A stretch of DNA of 64,000 bases from positions 103,158 through 167,157 of the forward strand of contig VWZF01005999.1 of assembly GCA_013396755.1 (NCBI GenBank), given 5' to 3'. Below, piece after piece: positions 1 to 10,351 of this stretch. The DNA is from Sclerurus mexicanus. Its lineage: Eukaryota > Chordata > Aves > Passeriformes > Furnariidae. Each line of letters begins with the position of its first letter. Position 1 is the stretch's first letter. The notes below the pieces were generated by a model, which was given only the letters and a program-made list of their open reading frames with translations, made no database searches and was not told the DNA's origin. The position numbers and the translations under genes were made by a program.

Positions 1-450
1 GGGCAGCATCCCCGTCCCTCACACCCGGCACCCCCGGCCGGCCCAGCCGTGGCCGGCCCACGGAGCCCAGACCCCCCACGCCCGCCCTGTCGCCCGCCCC
101 GGGGCGAGCATCGCCCCCCAGGGCCTCGGGCAGAGCCGGGCGGGAGCAGCGCCCGGGGCTGCCCCGGGGACAGCTCGGGTGGGCACGAGTGGATCTGCCC
201 TCGGCAGGGCGGCTTCTCCCCCCGGCATCGCCCCTCGGGCTGCCCGGGCCGTGCGGGGTGTCCCCTCCCGGAGCGGTCCCCGGTGCCACCTGCCCTGGTG
301 GCGCCGTCCAGCCCCGGCGCTCTGGTGGCGCTGGGACTCGTCGCTGGGCACAGAAGTGCCCCCGTGGCACCGTGATCCCGGGAACTCTGCAGTCAGCAGA
401 CCATCCCAGCGCTCCCCACACCTGACAGCGCCCTGCGGACGTGGCATAAG
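1..450. promoter_or_regulatory. CpG-rich segment at the window edge
   Basis: Very GC-rich with dense CpG (for example ggccggcccagccgtggcc near 36-54), far above the rest of the window. It could be a CpG island or GC-rich exon of a neighbouring gene running off the left edge. Open frames exist on both strands, as expected at this GC content, and none matches a protein I recognise. Confidence 0.3.
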
Positions 451-814
451 GTGACATCAATAACCCCTGGGCAGGTTTGGGGACGCTCTGGCCCGGCGGG
501 GGCTGTGGGTGATGCCCCCGCTGCAGCCTGGCACCCCAAACACAGCCGTGCTCATGGGCAGCAGCTCCGTATCCTCCTCACAGGCCTCCCGCCTTTGCGC
601 TCCCAAGCCACAGCGGAGCAATTGTGCCGCCTGAAAGTTATACTGCTGCCAAGAGGGGTTTTATTGCCAAGGCTGCCCAGGTGCGGTGGTGCCCAGGTGT
701 GCCCCGAGAAGCTGCCCTGCTGCAGCCCAGAGCTTGGGCAGGGCGCTTCGCCTCTCCCCTCCCGCAACCCCGGGGTGATGTGAGGCTCACCCGTGACCTG
801 CTGCACTCCTGGGT
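451..814. other. no gene seen
   Basis: Unique-looking intergenic sequence leading into the minisatellite. I see no splice-flanked coding segment or known repeat. Confidence 0.4.
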
Positions 815-1138
815 GTGGGATGCAGTGATAGATGTGGGATGCAGCAAGAGGTGTGGGATGCAGTGACAGGTGTGGGATGCANGGGATGCAGCAGCAGATC
901 GGGGATGCAGCACCTGGTCTGGGATGCAGCAGCAGGTCGGGGATGCAGCACCCGGTCTGGGATGCAGCAGCAGGTCGGGGATGCAGCACCCGGTCTGGGA
1001 TGCAGCAGCAGATCGGGGATGCAGCACCCGGTCTGGGATGCAGCAGCAGGTCGGGGATGCAGCACCCGGTCTGGGATGCAGCAGCAGGTCGGGGATGCAG
1101 CAGCAGGTCGGGGATGCAGCAACAGATCGGGGATGCAC
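815..1138. repeat. 38-bp minisatellite with an internal N
   Basis: About 8.5 copies of a 38-bp unit made of two related 18-20-bp halves, one with gggatgcagcagcaggtc and one with gggatgcagcacccggtct. The left copies are more diverged (gtgtgggatgcagtgacag). A single N at 882 interrupts it, so the copy number in the assembly is unreliable. The unit has no stop in several frames, creating long spurious open frames on both strands. Confidence 0.9.
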
Positions 1139-4100
1139 CCCCAGCCCCTGCCGGGCCGCACAGGGTGCCCAGGGCTGGCGATAGAGCCCAGGCGAGCGGG
1201 CAGAGACATTTCCCCGCCTCTGGTGACTCATGGCTCGGGCACGGCCACAGCCAACAATGTGCCTTTGTCCTCGGAGATCTCAATGGATTGCCCTTTCGTG
1301 GTTCTTGTCTGGTCGGCTTTTGAGCCCGTGCAAAGCCAGTAAAGCCTGAAATAATGGATCCCACACAGTTTTGCTGCACCTGATGCAAAGAAAACGCCTC
1401 CCTTTGTGGGCACTGGCCCTGACATCTGCGAGTTTCACCGCCTGCCTGCCTGTAGAACAAAACACCAAATCCGCCCATTATTCATCTCCTCCCCTGGCAG
1501 TGAGGATTTGAGAGCCTTCTCTCATTCCTGTCAGCTGCTCTGTCAGGGGCTGGGCAGTGAGACTTGGCTCCGCCGTGGTTGTGCCCGTGGGGAATTGGGG
1601 AATCCCGGGCAGTGCTGTTCCTAAGAGAATTCCGGGAATCCCGCTCGTGTTTTGAAACAGGAAGGAGTGCTTGGTGACAGAGGCCAGGTGTGCCCAGGGC
1701 TGGCAGGGTGTGATGGCACAGTGCCACCGTGAAGCACAGGAGTGAGTTCCCGGAGCCACAGTGGGATGTGAAGGATACGGCACTGAGGGCTGGCAACACC
1801 AGGGTCTGCTGGGACAGCCCCGAGGACGGCCTGGCGACGAGGGAACAGGGGCAGAGCAGGGCCCAGCAGCACTCCAAGGTGTGTGATTTCACTTCCAAGC
1901 CCAGGGCAGAGCAAAACTCCACCCGCTCAGCTCCTGTTCTGGCTCCAGCTCCATCCATCACACACCGTATGTAAGGGAGAGGGAAGAAAACAATCAGTAA
2001 AAGTCATCCATTGTAGCTTCTTCAGGAAATTTGGCTTTGTACCCTGTGGCACCGATTTAAGCCAGGACAGTGACCACATGGATTAGCTCCAGGACAAGGA
2101 ATAAAGTTCATCCTCGTGGCCACGGGGCACTCCGGGCACCAGTGATGGCCAAAGGCAGACCAGTGGGCAGGGCACTGAAAGTGATTGCTGTCATCTGTCA
2201 CACTGCTGGCATGGATATGGCACATGCCACCCCGCTGTGGTGGTGGCACTGGGAGAATGTCCCCAAACGGGGAGGGAGAGTTGAGAAATGGAGGCTGAAG
2301 AAAAACCCCTCAAATGACAGAGCCATCCAGCCAGTTTCTCTCTGCCTCTGTGCTGAGGGGCTGCAGGGACCACATTTATCAGAACGTGGACACGCAGGTG
2401 ACTGTCAGCTTTAGAGAAAAGGGGAAATTTGCAGCTGGGACTTCAAGCCAGAGCTGCTCCCTTTGGCAGTTTAGTCTAACAGAGCCGTGAGACAGAAAGT
2501 GGCTTGTCAGAATTCCCTGCCTTCTGCCCTCCTGGGATGGGCTGTGTTTTGGAGCTGCTCTGTTTTCCCCAGAGGGTTTACCAGCCCTTTACCCTCCCAC
2601 GAGTTTCCCCAGGGCTCTGTTTCTGTGTCTGGGAGGGTGCTCAGAGATCGGCCTTCCTCCCAGGAAGAGGCACAAGCCACTCTGAGTCCCTTAGCACCCC
2701 AGTCCACGCTCACTAAGCCATAGATGCTCCCAGAACTCCGTGCTGTCCCTGGATTTGTGGTCCTCAGATGGCAACACAGAGATTCATCACACCCCATGTC
2801 CCTCACACAGCATCTGCCAAGTGCCATTTCCTGGGTTTATAAACAAGAGAAACAAGAGAAAAAAACCTGCTTTCCCAGAAACATCTGTTTTTATTACATC
2901 ACATCTTTGACTCTAGAAACAATCATGTGCTCAAGGCCCGGTTGTCACACACGAAGCAGCAGAGCCTCAGAGGGACCCGAAAACAGAGGCAGCAGAGATG
3001 GCAGAGGCTCCTGCCTGGGCAGCAGCAGCAGCAGCAGCAGCCAGAAACAGCCTTGAAATCCAGGGTGAGCGCTGGGGGAACTTCCTTCTGGCTTTCCCAA
3101 GGAGCCGACCTGCTGCTCCAGGGCCCAGCAAGACTGCCCTTTCAAAACTCTCCCGTTTTGGCCCCAAAGCAGCCTGTCTCAGGCTGAGCTCTCTAACCCC
3201 GAGGCTCTCCTGGGGCCAACATTCGCAGCTCCTTATGCACCTGCTGTGTCTTCAGCTTCCCACGGAGACGGGACGAGCAGAGAGGGGCCGAGCCCTCGGA
3301 CCCGCAGCAGGTCGGACAGGACCCGGGTGGATTCAGCCGCACTGCCCTGCTCCGGGGGTTGAGCTGTGAGAGGAGCAGGATGCTGTCACTGCCCCCGGGC
3401 TCACCTGCGAGCAGAGGCAGGAGCAGCACAGGGTTTTATCTCCACGAGGTTTGTCAACTCGTCAATCTCGCTCAAATGATTTGGGGTTTCCCCCCAGTAT
3501 TTTGATGTCGCTTCTTTCTTTTTCTCATTTGGTTGAAAGTAATTTGCTCAAACCTCCCAGGGTTTAGGGGCATTGCTGGACATAACCTGTCCTTCTCCAC
3601 AGTACCAGATCCATGTCCAAAGCCTGTTATTCAGGTATTTTGTTTTATTTTGTTTTCAGAAAGCTGCTGCTGCCTCCTCACTCACAGCTCTGCAGAAGCA
3701 AAGGGAGGGGTTGCAGCTGAGCAAGGGAGCTGGAAATGAAAACGTGCCTGAACTCTGAGGGGAAACAGCAGATTCCAAAAGGGCACTGACTCCCAGCCCT
3801 GCAAGAACTCAGGTTGTTGTTTCTTGGTATCACACCCCAGTTCAGGAACAGTGCTATTAAAGGACATCAGGAAATACACAGCAGGAAAAGTAGAGCCCCT
3901 CCAGCTCGTTTGGGTACAACCCCAGCCTGGTTCCCTGGGATGGGGAACACCAAACTCACTGGGATCCTTCAGCCATCCCCTCCCTCACCCCCGGCACAGT
4001 CAGGTCTCCTTTAGCTCGGGGCCACAGCGAGCACAGGGAGCAGCATCCCTGCTCAGGGGCCTCGCTTGGCTGGGCTTCTCTGCCAGCTTTTTAGGGCATT

Positions 4101-7092
4101 TCAAATGGCAGGGCAAAGATCCCTGTCCTTGAATTCCCAGCTGTGCACCAGCTCCACTTTAACAGCACCTCGTAGTTGTGACTATATCGCTGCAACAGAG
4201 ATTTAGTGTTAAAAATATCAATTAAAAAAATGTTATCTCATAACCCCACGCTTCCTGTTGAAGCTTTTTGAACCCCCTGACGTGCATCTGAGCTGGTCCC
4301 GAGGCAGAGCCCAGGGGAATGGTGGCAGTGAGCAGTCCCTGGCTGCTGCAGCACCCACAGCTCCGTGTCCCCAGGTGAGAAACGTTCCCCAGGTACATCC
4401 CTGAGTGACCAGGGAGGGAAATTCCACTTGGCCACACACACACACCCCAGGACCGGGGAAGAGCTGTGCCCAAGGGTGCAGCTGTATGGACTGGGTGAAA
4501 CACAGGAGGGGCCACCCCGGGACACGGGGCCAACACCTGGGGACATGGGGCCAGCCCTTGGCTCCATCAGGTGCCCGGGGGTCTCTTTCTCTCTCTGCTC
4601 AGCAGTGCAGGTGGAGAGGCCCCTCCTGCTCAAGGTTTATAGGCCATTACTGCTGTGACTAATCACCACTTCACTGGGATGCTGAGATAAGGAAGATTGC
4701 AATGCCCAGTTAACCGAGTTCTTGTCCCCGCTGTGGGAATATAGGGCAACTTGTGATGGGTCTTATCTGTCCTTACCTATGGCACTTCTAAGGATACTCT
4801 AAAAGCAATACAATACTGTGAAAAACTATTAGGTTGTATTAGTTCTTTAATATTTACTAAACATTTATGGAAAGAAGCAATGTAGTTTCTGTTCAGATGG
4901 ATTTTTTACATTTAATGTCCATAGTGTTTATTCCTTCCAGTCCTTACATTTCTCACGTTGACTGGCAGTGGGTTGGGCTGAAGTTATTTCTGAACCAAAT
5001 TGCTGCTGGCTTCTGCTCTTTGACAGGTCGTGCGCTGCCTCAGTAAGAGGTTATCTTACTATTAACTCTGCCAGTTACACAGCAGGATCACCAGGGAGTA
5101 ACAATGACCCCAATCAGGTTCATGGCCATTAAACCACCCATTTACTCACTCAGTTCCCATATGTGACACCATTAACAGCCTGACTCACCCACAGAAGTTT
5201 CCAGTTGCCTTTGGCTTGCGTTTCCACAACGAGAATTGAAAAACACTTCCATGGAAGATGCAGAAAGCCACAGACACGCTGTGGTCAGTGGGACAAAACA
5301 CAGGATCACAAACAGCTCTTTACAGATGATGTGGAAAATGGTATTGCCCCTCAGGAGGATCCTGGCACCCTTGGGAGGTGCTGTCTGTATCACCAGCTCC
5401 AGGGACTGGCACAGCAAAACCAGGGGCGCAGAGTGACTCGGTTTGACCTGCACCTGCAGGTCCCTGTCCTGGCGTTGGCAGTGGGGTCTGGTCACCCAAA
5501 GGAGGACACAGATGGAGGGTTCTGATGGTTAGTGCCAACTGCCAAGACCCCCAGAAGGATTCTGTTCCTCATACAGTAACATATCCCGCACTGACACATG
5601 AATAGTACAAAGTGTGACTCCAACTGGGTTGTGATGGGTTGAGTGTTTACACCTAGACCGAGAGAGCAGGGCGAGCCTGTAGTTCCACCTCTGGTGGGAT
5701 TAAGGATGGGGCTGGGATTAAGGACACACTCCCATCTCCAGATCCTGCCAGGCTGGCTATTTAAAACCCAGCATTTTCCATTCTTTCAGCCAACCCCAGC
5801 TGTGCTGTGTGAGGGTGCCAAAGCAGCCCCGCGGTCCCTGCCAGCAGAGCCTGGGAACAGGAACTCCCAGGGACGGGTCACCAGCAGCAGCTCTTTGTGA
5901 GGTGGGTGCGTGCCAGGCCTGGAGCGATGCCGGGGACACAGGACATCACTGCACCTGGCAACGGAGGGCAGCAGCTCCCCTGGCCAGGGACAGAGCCTGT
6001 GTGTGAAGGAGGAACACACACACGCTCCAGAAGCCCCCGGAGCAGGAACCCTGGGCCAAGCTCCAGGCAACAAGTCCAGGATGAGAAATGAAGAGCAAAT
6101 TCCTGCCCGGAGCCCCCTGTGCAGAGGCAGAGCCGAGCCCTCCACAGGGCTCTGGAGGCTCCAGAGGCACTGGGAGGCAGGATGAGCTGCCTGGGGCCCT
6201 TTTGCAGTCAGATGTTTTGCTGGAGCTACAAGGATTTCTGTGCTTTGCTTGTTTTTTAACACAGGACGGGGTTATCTGGGAATTCATCTGTTTCCCACCC
6301 CAGGCCTGGAGGTCAGTGCAAAGGGAAGCTGGTGGCTGCAGCACGAGGGGAGGTGCAAAAAGCTTCATCTGTTTTCTACCTAATTCTACATCTCTCAGGT
6401 AACTTTAATTTTCTTCTTCCCTTTCCTTCCCAGCCAAAGGAAAGGAAAAGAGTAAAGACTCTGCAAACCCCTGCGCAGGACAAGTGCCACATCCAAGCAG
6501 ACAACGATCCCCCCAGGCCTCTACAGCTGAGTGACATTCCCTGCAGGCACCAGAGATGCCCTGGGCCACTCCCAGCAGGTGATGCCCTTCCTGCCACCCT
6601 TCTCCTGTCCTGGAGGTGACACTGCCAGCCAGACCATCGCACATTTACCCAGGCAAGAGGCTGGAGTTCTCACCCAACGCTGCTCCAGCAAGGGCAGCAC
6701 AAACCCTCTCCAGGGGTGGTGAGCACACAGGGCTGGCACCCAGTTCATCCATTCCTGTTCATCTGCTTCTCTCCAGGGCTAACCGGGGCTCTCCTGCCCC
6801 GGGAAAACACAACTTCAGAGCACACAGGAGCTGCAGCAGCAGGTCCCTGTGGAAGGACTGAGTGTGACAGTGGGACAGGGCGGTGGGTCCCCTGTCAGGG
6901 CACAGGGACAAGAGCTGCTCACCTGGCTGCACCCACTGAGCCAAAGCACAGGGCAGGGACTGACTGGAGGGAGCAAAGTGGTGTCAGACACACCCCCGGA
7001 GCACAGAGAGGTTGGGAGCTGCAGGCTGGGAGAGCAATGGCAAACTGTCCTGTGTGCTCAGCAGGCACTGATGGCCTGGGCAGGCACTGCAG
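1139..7092. other. intergenic, no gene recognised
   Basis: I found no coding exon here on either strand. It contains a short (CAG)n run near 3020, AT-rich patches around 4200-4230 and 4800-4900, and a distinct low-CpG block at 1225-1450. Mammalian synteny would put ENTPD8 or NOXA1 on this side of NSMF, but I see no segment that supports either. Confidence 0.4.
3019..3042 (+). repeat. (CAG)n trinucleotide run
   Basis: About seven tandem cag units. It could code glutamine, serine or alanine in different frames, but it is not in any supported exon. Confidence 0.7.
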
Positions 7093-7290
7093 GGGCTGTG
7101 CCCTGGCCCTGGCATTGCCAGGGTAGAGGCTGCAGGGGCACACAGAGAGCTGTGCCCTGGCATTGCCAGGGAGATGCTGCAGGGACACACAGGGAGCTGT
7201 GCCCTGGCATTGCCAGGGAGATGCTGCAGGGACACACAGGGAGCTGTGTCCTGGCATTGCCAGGGGAGATGCTGCAGGGGCACAGGGGGG
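7093..7290. repeat. 47-bp tandem repeat, about 4 copies
   Basis: The unit runs from gagctgtgccctggcattgc through gctgcagggacacacagg. Copies start near 7100, 7147, 7194 and 7241 with few differences. Each holds the inverted segment ccctggcattgccaggg, able to form a hairpin. It lies about 150 bp beyond the proposed end of the NSMF 3' UTR. Confidence 0.85.
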
Positions 7291-7447
7291 CAAGGAAGGG
7301 GTGCTCAGCCTCGGAGCTGTCCTGCCTGTGACAGTGCCAGGCGCTGGCAGAGAGCGCACACCCGGAGCTCATCATCCTTTACAGGCTGGTCCCACTGAGG
7401 AAGTTCCAGGCTCTATTTTTACCTCTCAACTTTAAATAATGACAATT

Positions 7448-7453
7448 TTTATT
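7448..7453 (-). terminator. candidate distal polyadenylation signal AATAAA
   Basis: TTTATT on the plus strand reads AATAAA on the minus strand, at the left edge of the AT-rich block. It is followed by a T- and G-bearing stretch. This would give an NSMF 3' UTR of about 2.8 kb. A shorter form could use the hexamer at 9863-9868, or the ATTAAA at 8075-8080. Confidence 0.4.
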
Positions 7454-8453
7454 TTCCTCTGCTGACCCCTTCCTTTCCCAGCAGCCACCTGAAAAGCTCA
7501 GCCAGTGAAAAAGGGCAAGAAATGTGTTTTCCTCGGTCACCAAAGGTTAATTCCAACGATGCTGCTCCACACAGGATGTTAAACATCACAACTCAGTTCC
7601 AGTCACAGCTCTGAGAGTATTTCCTCTCTTTAGGCAAATGAAGGCTACAAAGGAAATAATAAGCTCATAACATAAACATCACACACTGTGAGGAAGATAG
7701 ATCTTTGGAGGGCAATGCATTCAGCAGTTCTCATTATCCTATAAACTGCACCAGGAAAACAGTCCAGAGTGTCCATTCCAACTTACACCTTCCTACAGAG
7801 GTTACTGCACAAACTACCTTCTACTTTGCACCCCGAGTTCTACAGGTGGTCAGTGAGGATACACAATAGTTCTACAGAGAAATCACTCCAGTGCATACAC
7901 AAATGGGCCCTTTGGGGGTTAAATAAGATTTTCAATAGTTCCACAATGCTACATTCATGCTACCAAGTTCACTGAACTGGGATTTTACTTTAAGGAAGAG
8001 AAAGGAAGAACAGTTCGTCTGTCTCCAGTCAGGAGGTGAAAGGGTCAGAAAGGGAGAGAGTTTTGTGTCAGCATTTTAATCCTCCCACAACCATTTCCTT
8101 CTCCAGATAACATGATTTTGTGCTTTCATTGCACCTCTGGCTCCCACCTCTCGCCACAGAGCTGGTGGAAGCTACAACATTAAATAACAATTGGCATAAA
8201 TTTTGGGTTCTTTTTTTTACATCTGGCATTCTCTTCCAAAAGCTCCAGACTGGTGCCTGTTCTCCCCTTCACTACAAGCCTGGCAAGCCTGACTGAGTCT
8301 AGGGATGAGATGTGGCTCCCCAAATTCCCGAGGTCAGGGCAGCTGCCAACAGCTCCCAGCCAGGGCGAGGCAGCAGCCCACACCTCTTGGGTTCAGAATG
8401 TGGCTTTCAATGACTTTAAACCATCTCTCTCCACCTAATTCCTCTCCTTACTC

Positions 8454-8461
8454 TATGTACA
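8454..8461 (-). promoter_or_regulatory. Pumilio-type site in 3' UTR
   Basis: The minus strand reads TGTACATA, which fits the Pumilio consensus UGUANAUA. It lies in the putative NSMF 3' UTR. Pumilio proteins repress and localise neuronal mRNAs, but a single octamer match can arise by chance. Confidence 0.25.
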
Positions 8462-9862
8462 TTATTTCTTCAGAAGTTTTGCTATAAAACTGCCATAAAT
8501 GTAAAAGAGTCAGCAGTTCTAGCCAGGGACCTGCTCCCTAAAATCACAACCACAGGTATGGCACAGGGGAGGGAGGACTCCACAGATCAGAACAGATAGT
8601 TCTTCTTGTAAGTAGTTAAAAGACTGTTTGTACATATATTTTCCTTCACTTCACAATCAACTCATTTTAGATAACAGGAAATCAGGAAAACAAGGGAATC
8701 CTTCCCTGTTACTTCTTTTGCTCATAAAAGAAATAACTTGTGTCACCTCCCAGAATTGCCAGTGACCTACACAGACTCTAAGTACTATTTATCCTCTAAA
8801 AGGACAGTACAATGTGAAAAAAACCCCTCTTTCCCAAAACAAAAAACACCCCCCCGACCTGACCAAACAAAAAGTAAATAGATTCCAAAATGTATCATCA
8901 AATATCAAGACCTGGGTTCTCAGAGCTTGGGGTTTCCTCTGCCCTGCTCAGGAAAGGAACAGCTCAGGTCAAGAAATAGGTGCTTTAGCATGAGAAAAGA
9001 GGTGGTTTATGCACAGACAACTGGCAATCAAGTGAACACAGGGAAGATCCAAACTCATGCTCCAACCCTGTTCCTCCAGAAGCATTTCTCCCAAATGCCT
9101 CAGTGCACAGTCCCCCCAGGGGGGTCCCAACAGCTGCTCCACAGGGCAGGTCGGGGAGGGAGCTCATCTCCCAACACACAGCAAAACACTGGCATCAACA
9201 GCTAATTACCATGGCTATTAATTTCTAATTCATCTTTATACCACAGTGAGCCTGACAGAGGCTTCCCCGCCAGGCCCCAGATTTCTAACCTAAAGTATTT
9301 CAGCAAAAACGGAGTCCCATAGTTTTGCAAGCAGCAAAATAGAAAGTAACGAAGTTGTGGCTAATTGGAGGAGAACTATACATTCGTGAGAGCAGGTACA
9401 GTTAGTGCAACACAGCTACTCTGAAAGGAAGGAACCAAACCAATGCAGCAGACATGCAGGGTCTGCCAAGTTATGTTAAAACCATGTTTGCTGGTGATTA
9501 AATATGTCTACAGAAGATATATTACCATTCTGAATATATTTTCAAGCAGACCCAAAATACCTCATCTATTGGTTATGGTGTGTTATTTTTAACTAATTAA
9601 ATATTGGGAGGGATTTTTACCCCCTTCCCTCGCTATAAAAATTGCACTTATTTTCTATTAAACGAAACAAAAGGAAAAGATTTCAATTCTATATCCCAGT
9701 ATATATTCACACGGAAACTGGGTTGTCTTGCTCTAAGCTTGCAGGAGTAGGTGCAGCAGTCCTTGCTCTCCGAGCTGCTCAGCACAGAAGGTCCCATGAG
9801 TGCAACCCCCTCCTCCCTCTGTGCTCTGGTGCCTTCTCCGTCGTAGTGCATGAGTAACTGGG

Positions 9863-9868
9863 TTTATT
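9863..9868 (-). terminator. candidate proximal polyadenylation signal AATAAA
   Basis: AATAAA on the minus strand, about 390 bases after the NSMF stop codon. Use of this site would give a short 3' UTR. It is a single hexamer with no other support. Confidence 0.3.
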
Positions 9869-10253
9869 TTTGTAAGAAAACCTGAGCTTCGAAAGTCTTT
9901 AAAAGGACCCGGAATCAAACGTGGCCCATTCTGACCCAAAACAGCTCAGTTCTGCCAGGAACTCCAGCGTGTCCTCGTTGCACCCAGCTCCTCCTGAGAG
10001 CCCCCGGCTCGGACGAAGGCCGGCCAGGATCCAGCCGGGATCGCAGCCCTCTCCTCCGGTCTCTCCCGAGCCACGAGCCTTCCCTGTGGCCACGCTTCCC
10101 AGGGCTCCTCCTTCCCTTCCTTCCCTCCCCGCAGCACCGCTGCCTCCCGCGGGGCTCCCAAGGGCTCCCTGTGCCAATAAAAAAGTCTCTCTGCGATAAG
10201 CACGACTTCTTGGACACCGGTGGTGAGCTTCCTCTCGCAAAGTCTTCCCCAGC

Positions 10254-10351
10254 TCATAAAATGTCGTCGTAATCCAAGAGTTTCGAGTGCTGGCGGGTCT
10301 TCCAGAGGCGGTAAAGGCGGAAGTCAAAGTAAGTCTCGATCATTTGCTTAC
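10254..10351 (-). CDS. NSMF: NSMF exon 16, C-terminus and stop
   Basis: The coding part of the last exon gives KQMIETYFDFRLYRLWKTRQ then HSKLLDYDDIL and a TGA at 10254-10256. The acceptor is cttccag. The exon itself begins GTAAGC, so the acceptor is followed at once by a near-perfect donor sequence. The match to human (ending KLLDFDDVL) continues to the final residue. The 3' UTR follows towards lower coordinates. Confidence 0.97.

Larger units (their letters stand above)
7440..10253 (-). other. NSMF: probable NSMF 3' UTR
   Basis: Directly downstream of the stop is a 2.8-kb AT-rich stretch with no CR1 or minisatellite, bounded on the left by GC-rich repeats. It is poor in open frames and has candidate polyadenylation hexamers on the minus strand at 9863, 8075 and 7448. 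A UGUACAUA Pumilio-type site lies at 8454-8461. The extent is inferred from composition and the hexamers; no transcript can be seen. The true end could be any of the three signals. Confidence 0.5.

Noticed and set aside
552..1478. Minus-strand open frame of 308 codons and its overlaps
   Set aside because: It runs through the 38-bp minisatellite and across an N; no family match and open in several frames at once.
2998..3060. Possible polyglutamine or polyalanine coding exon
   Set aside because: Only a short CAG run; no flanking coding sequence or splice sites agree.
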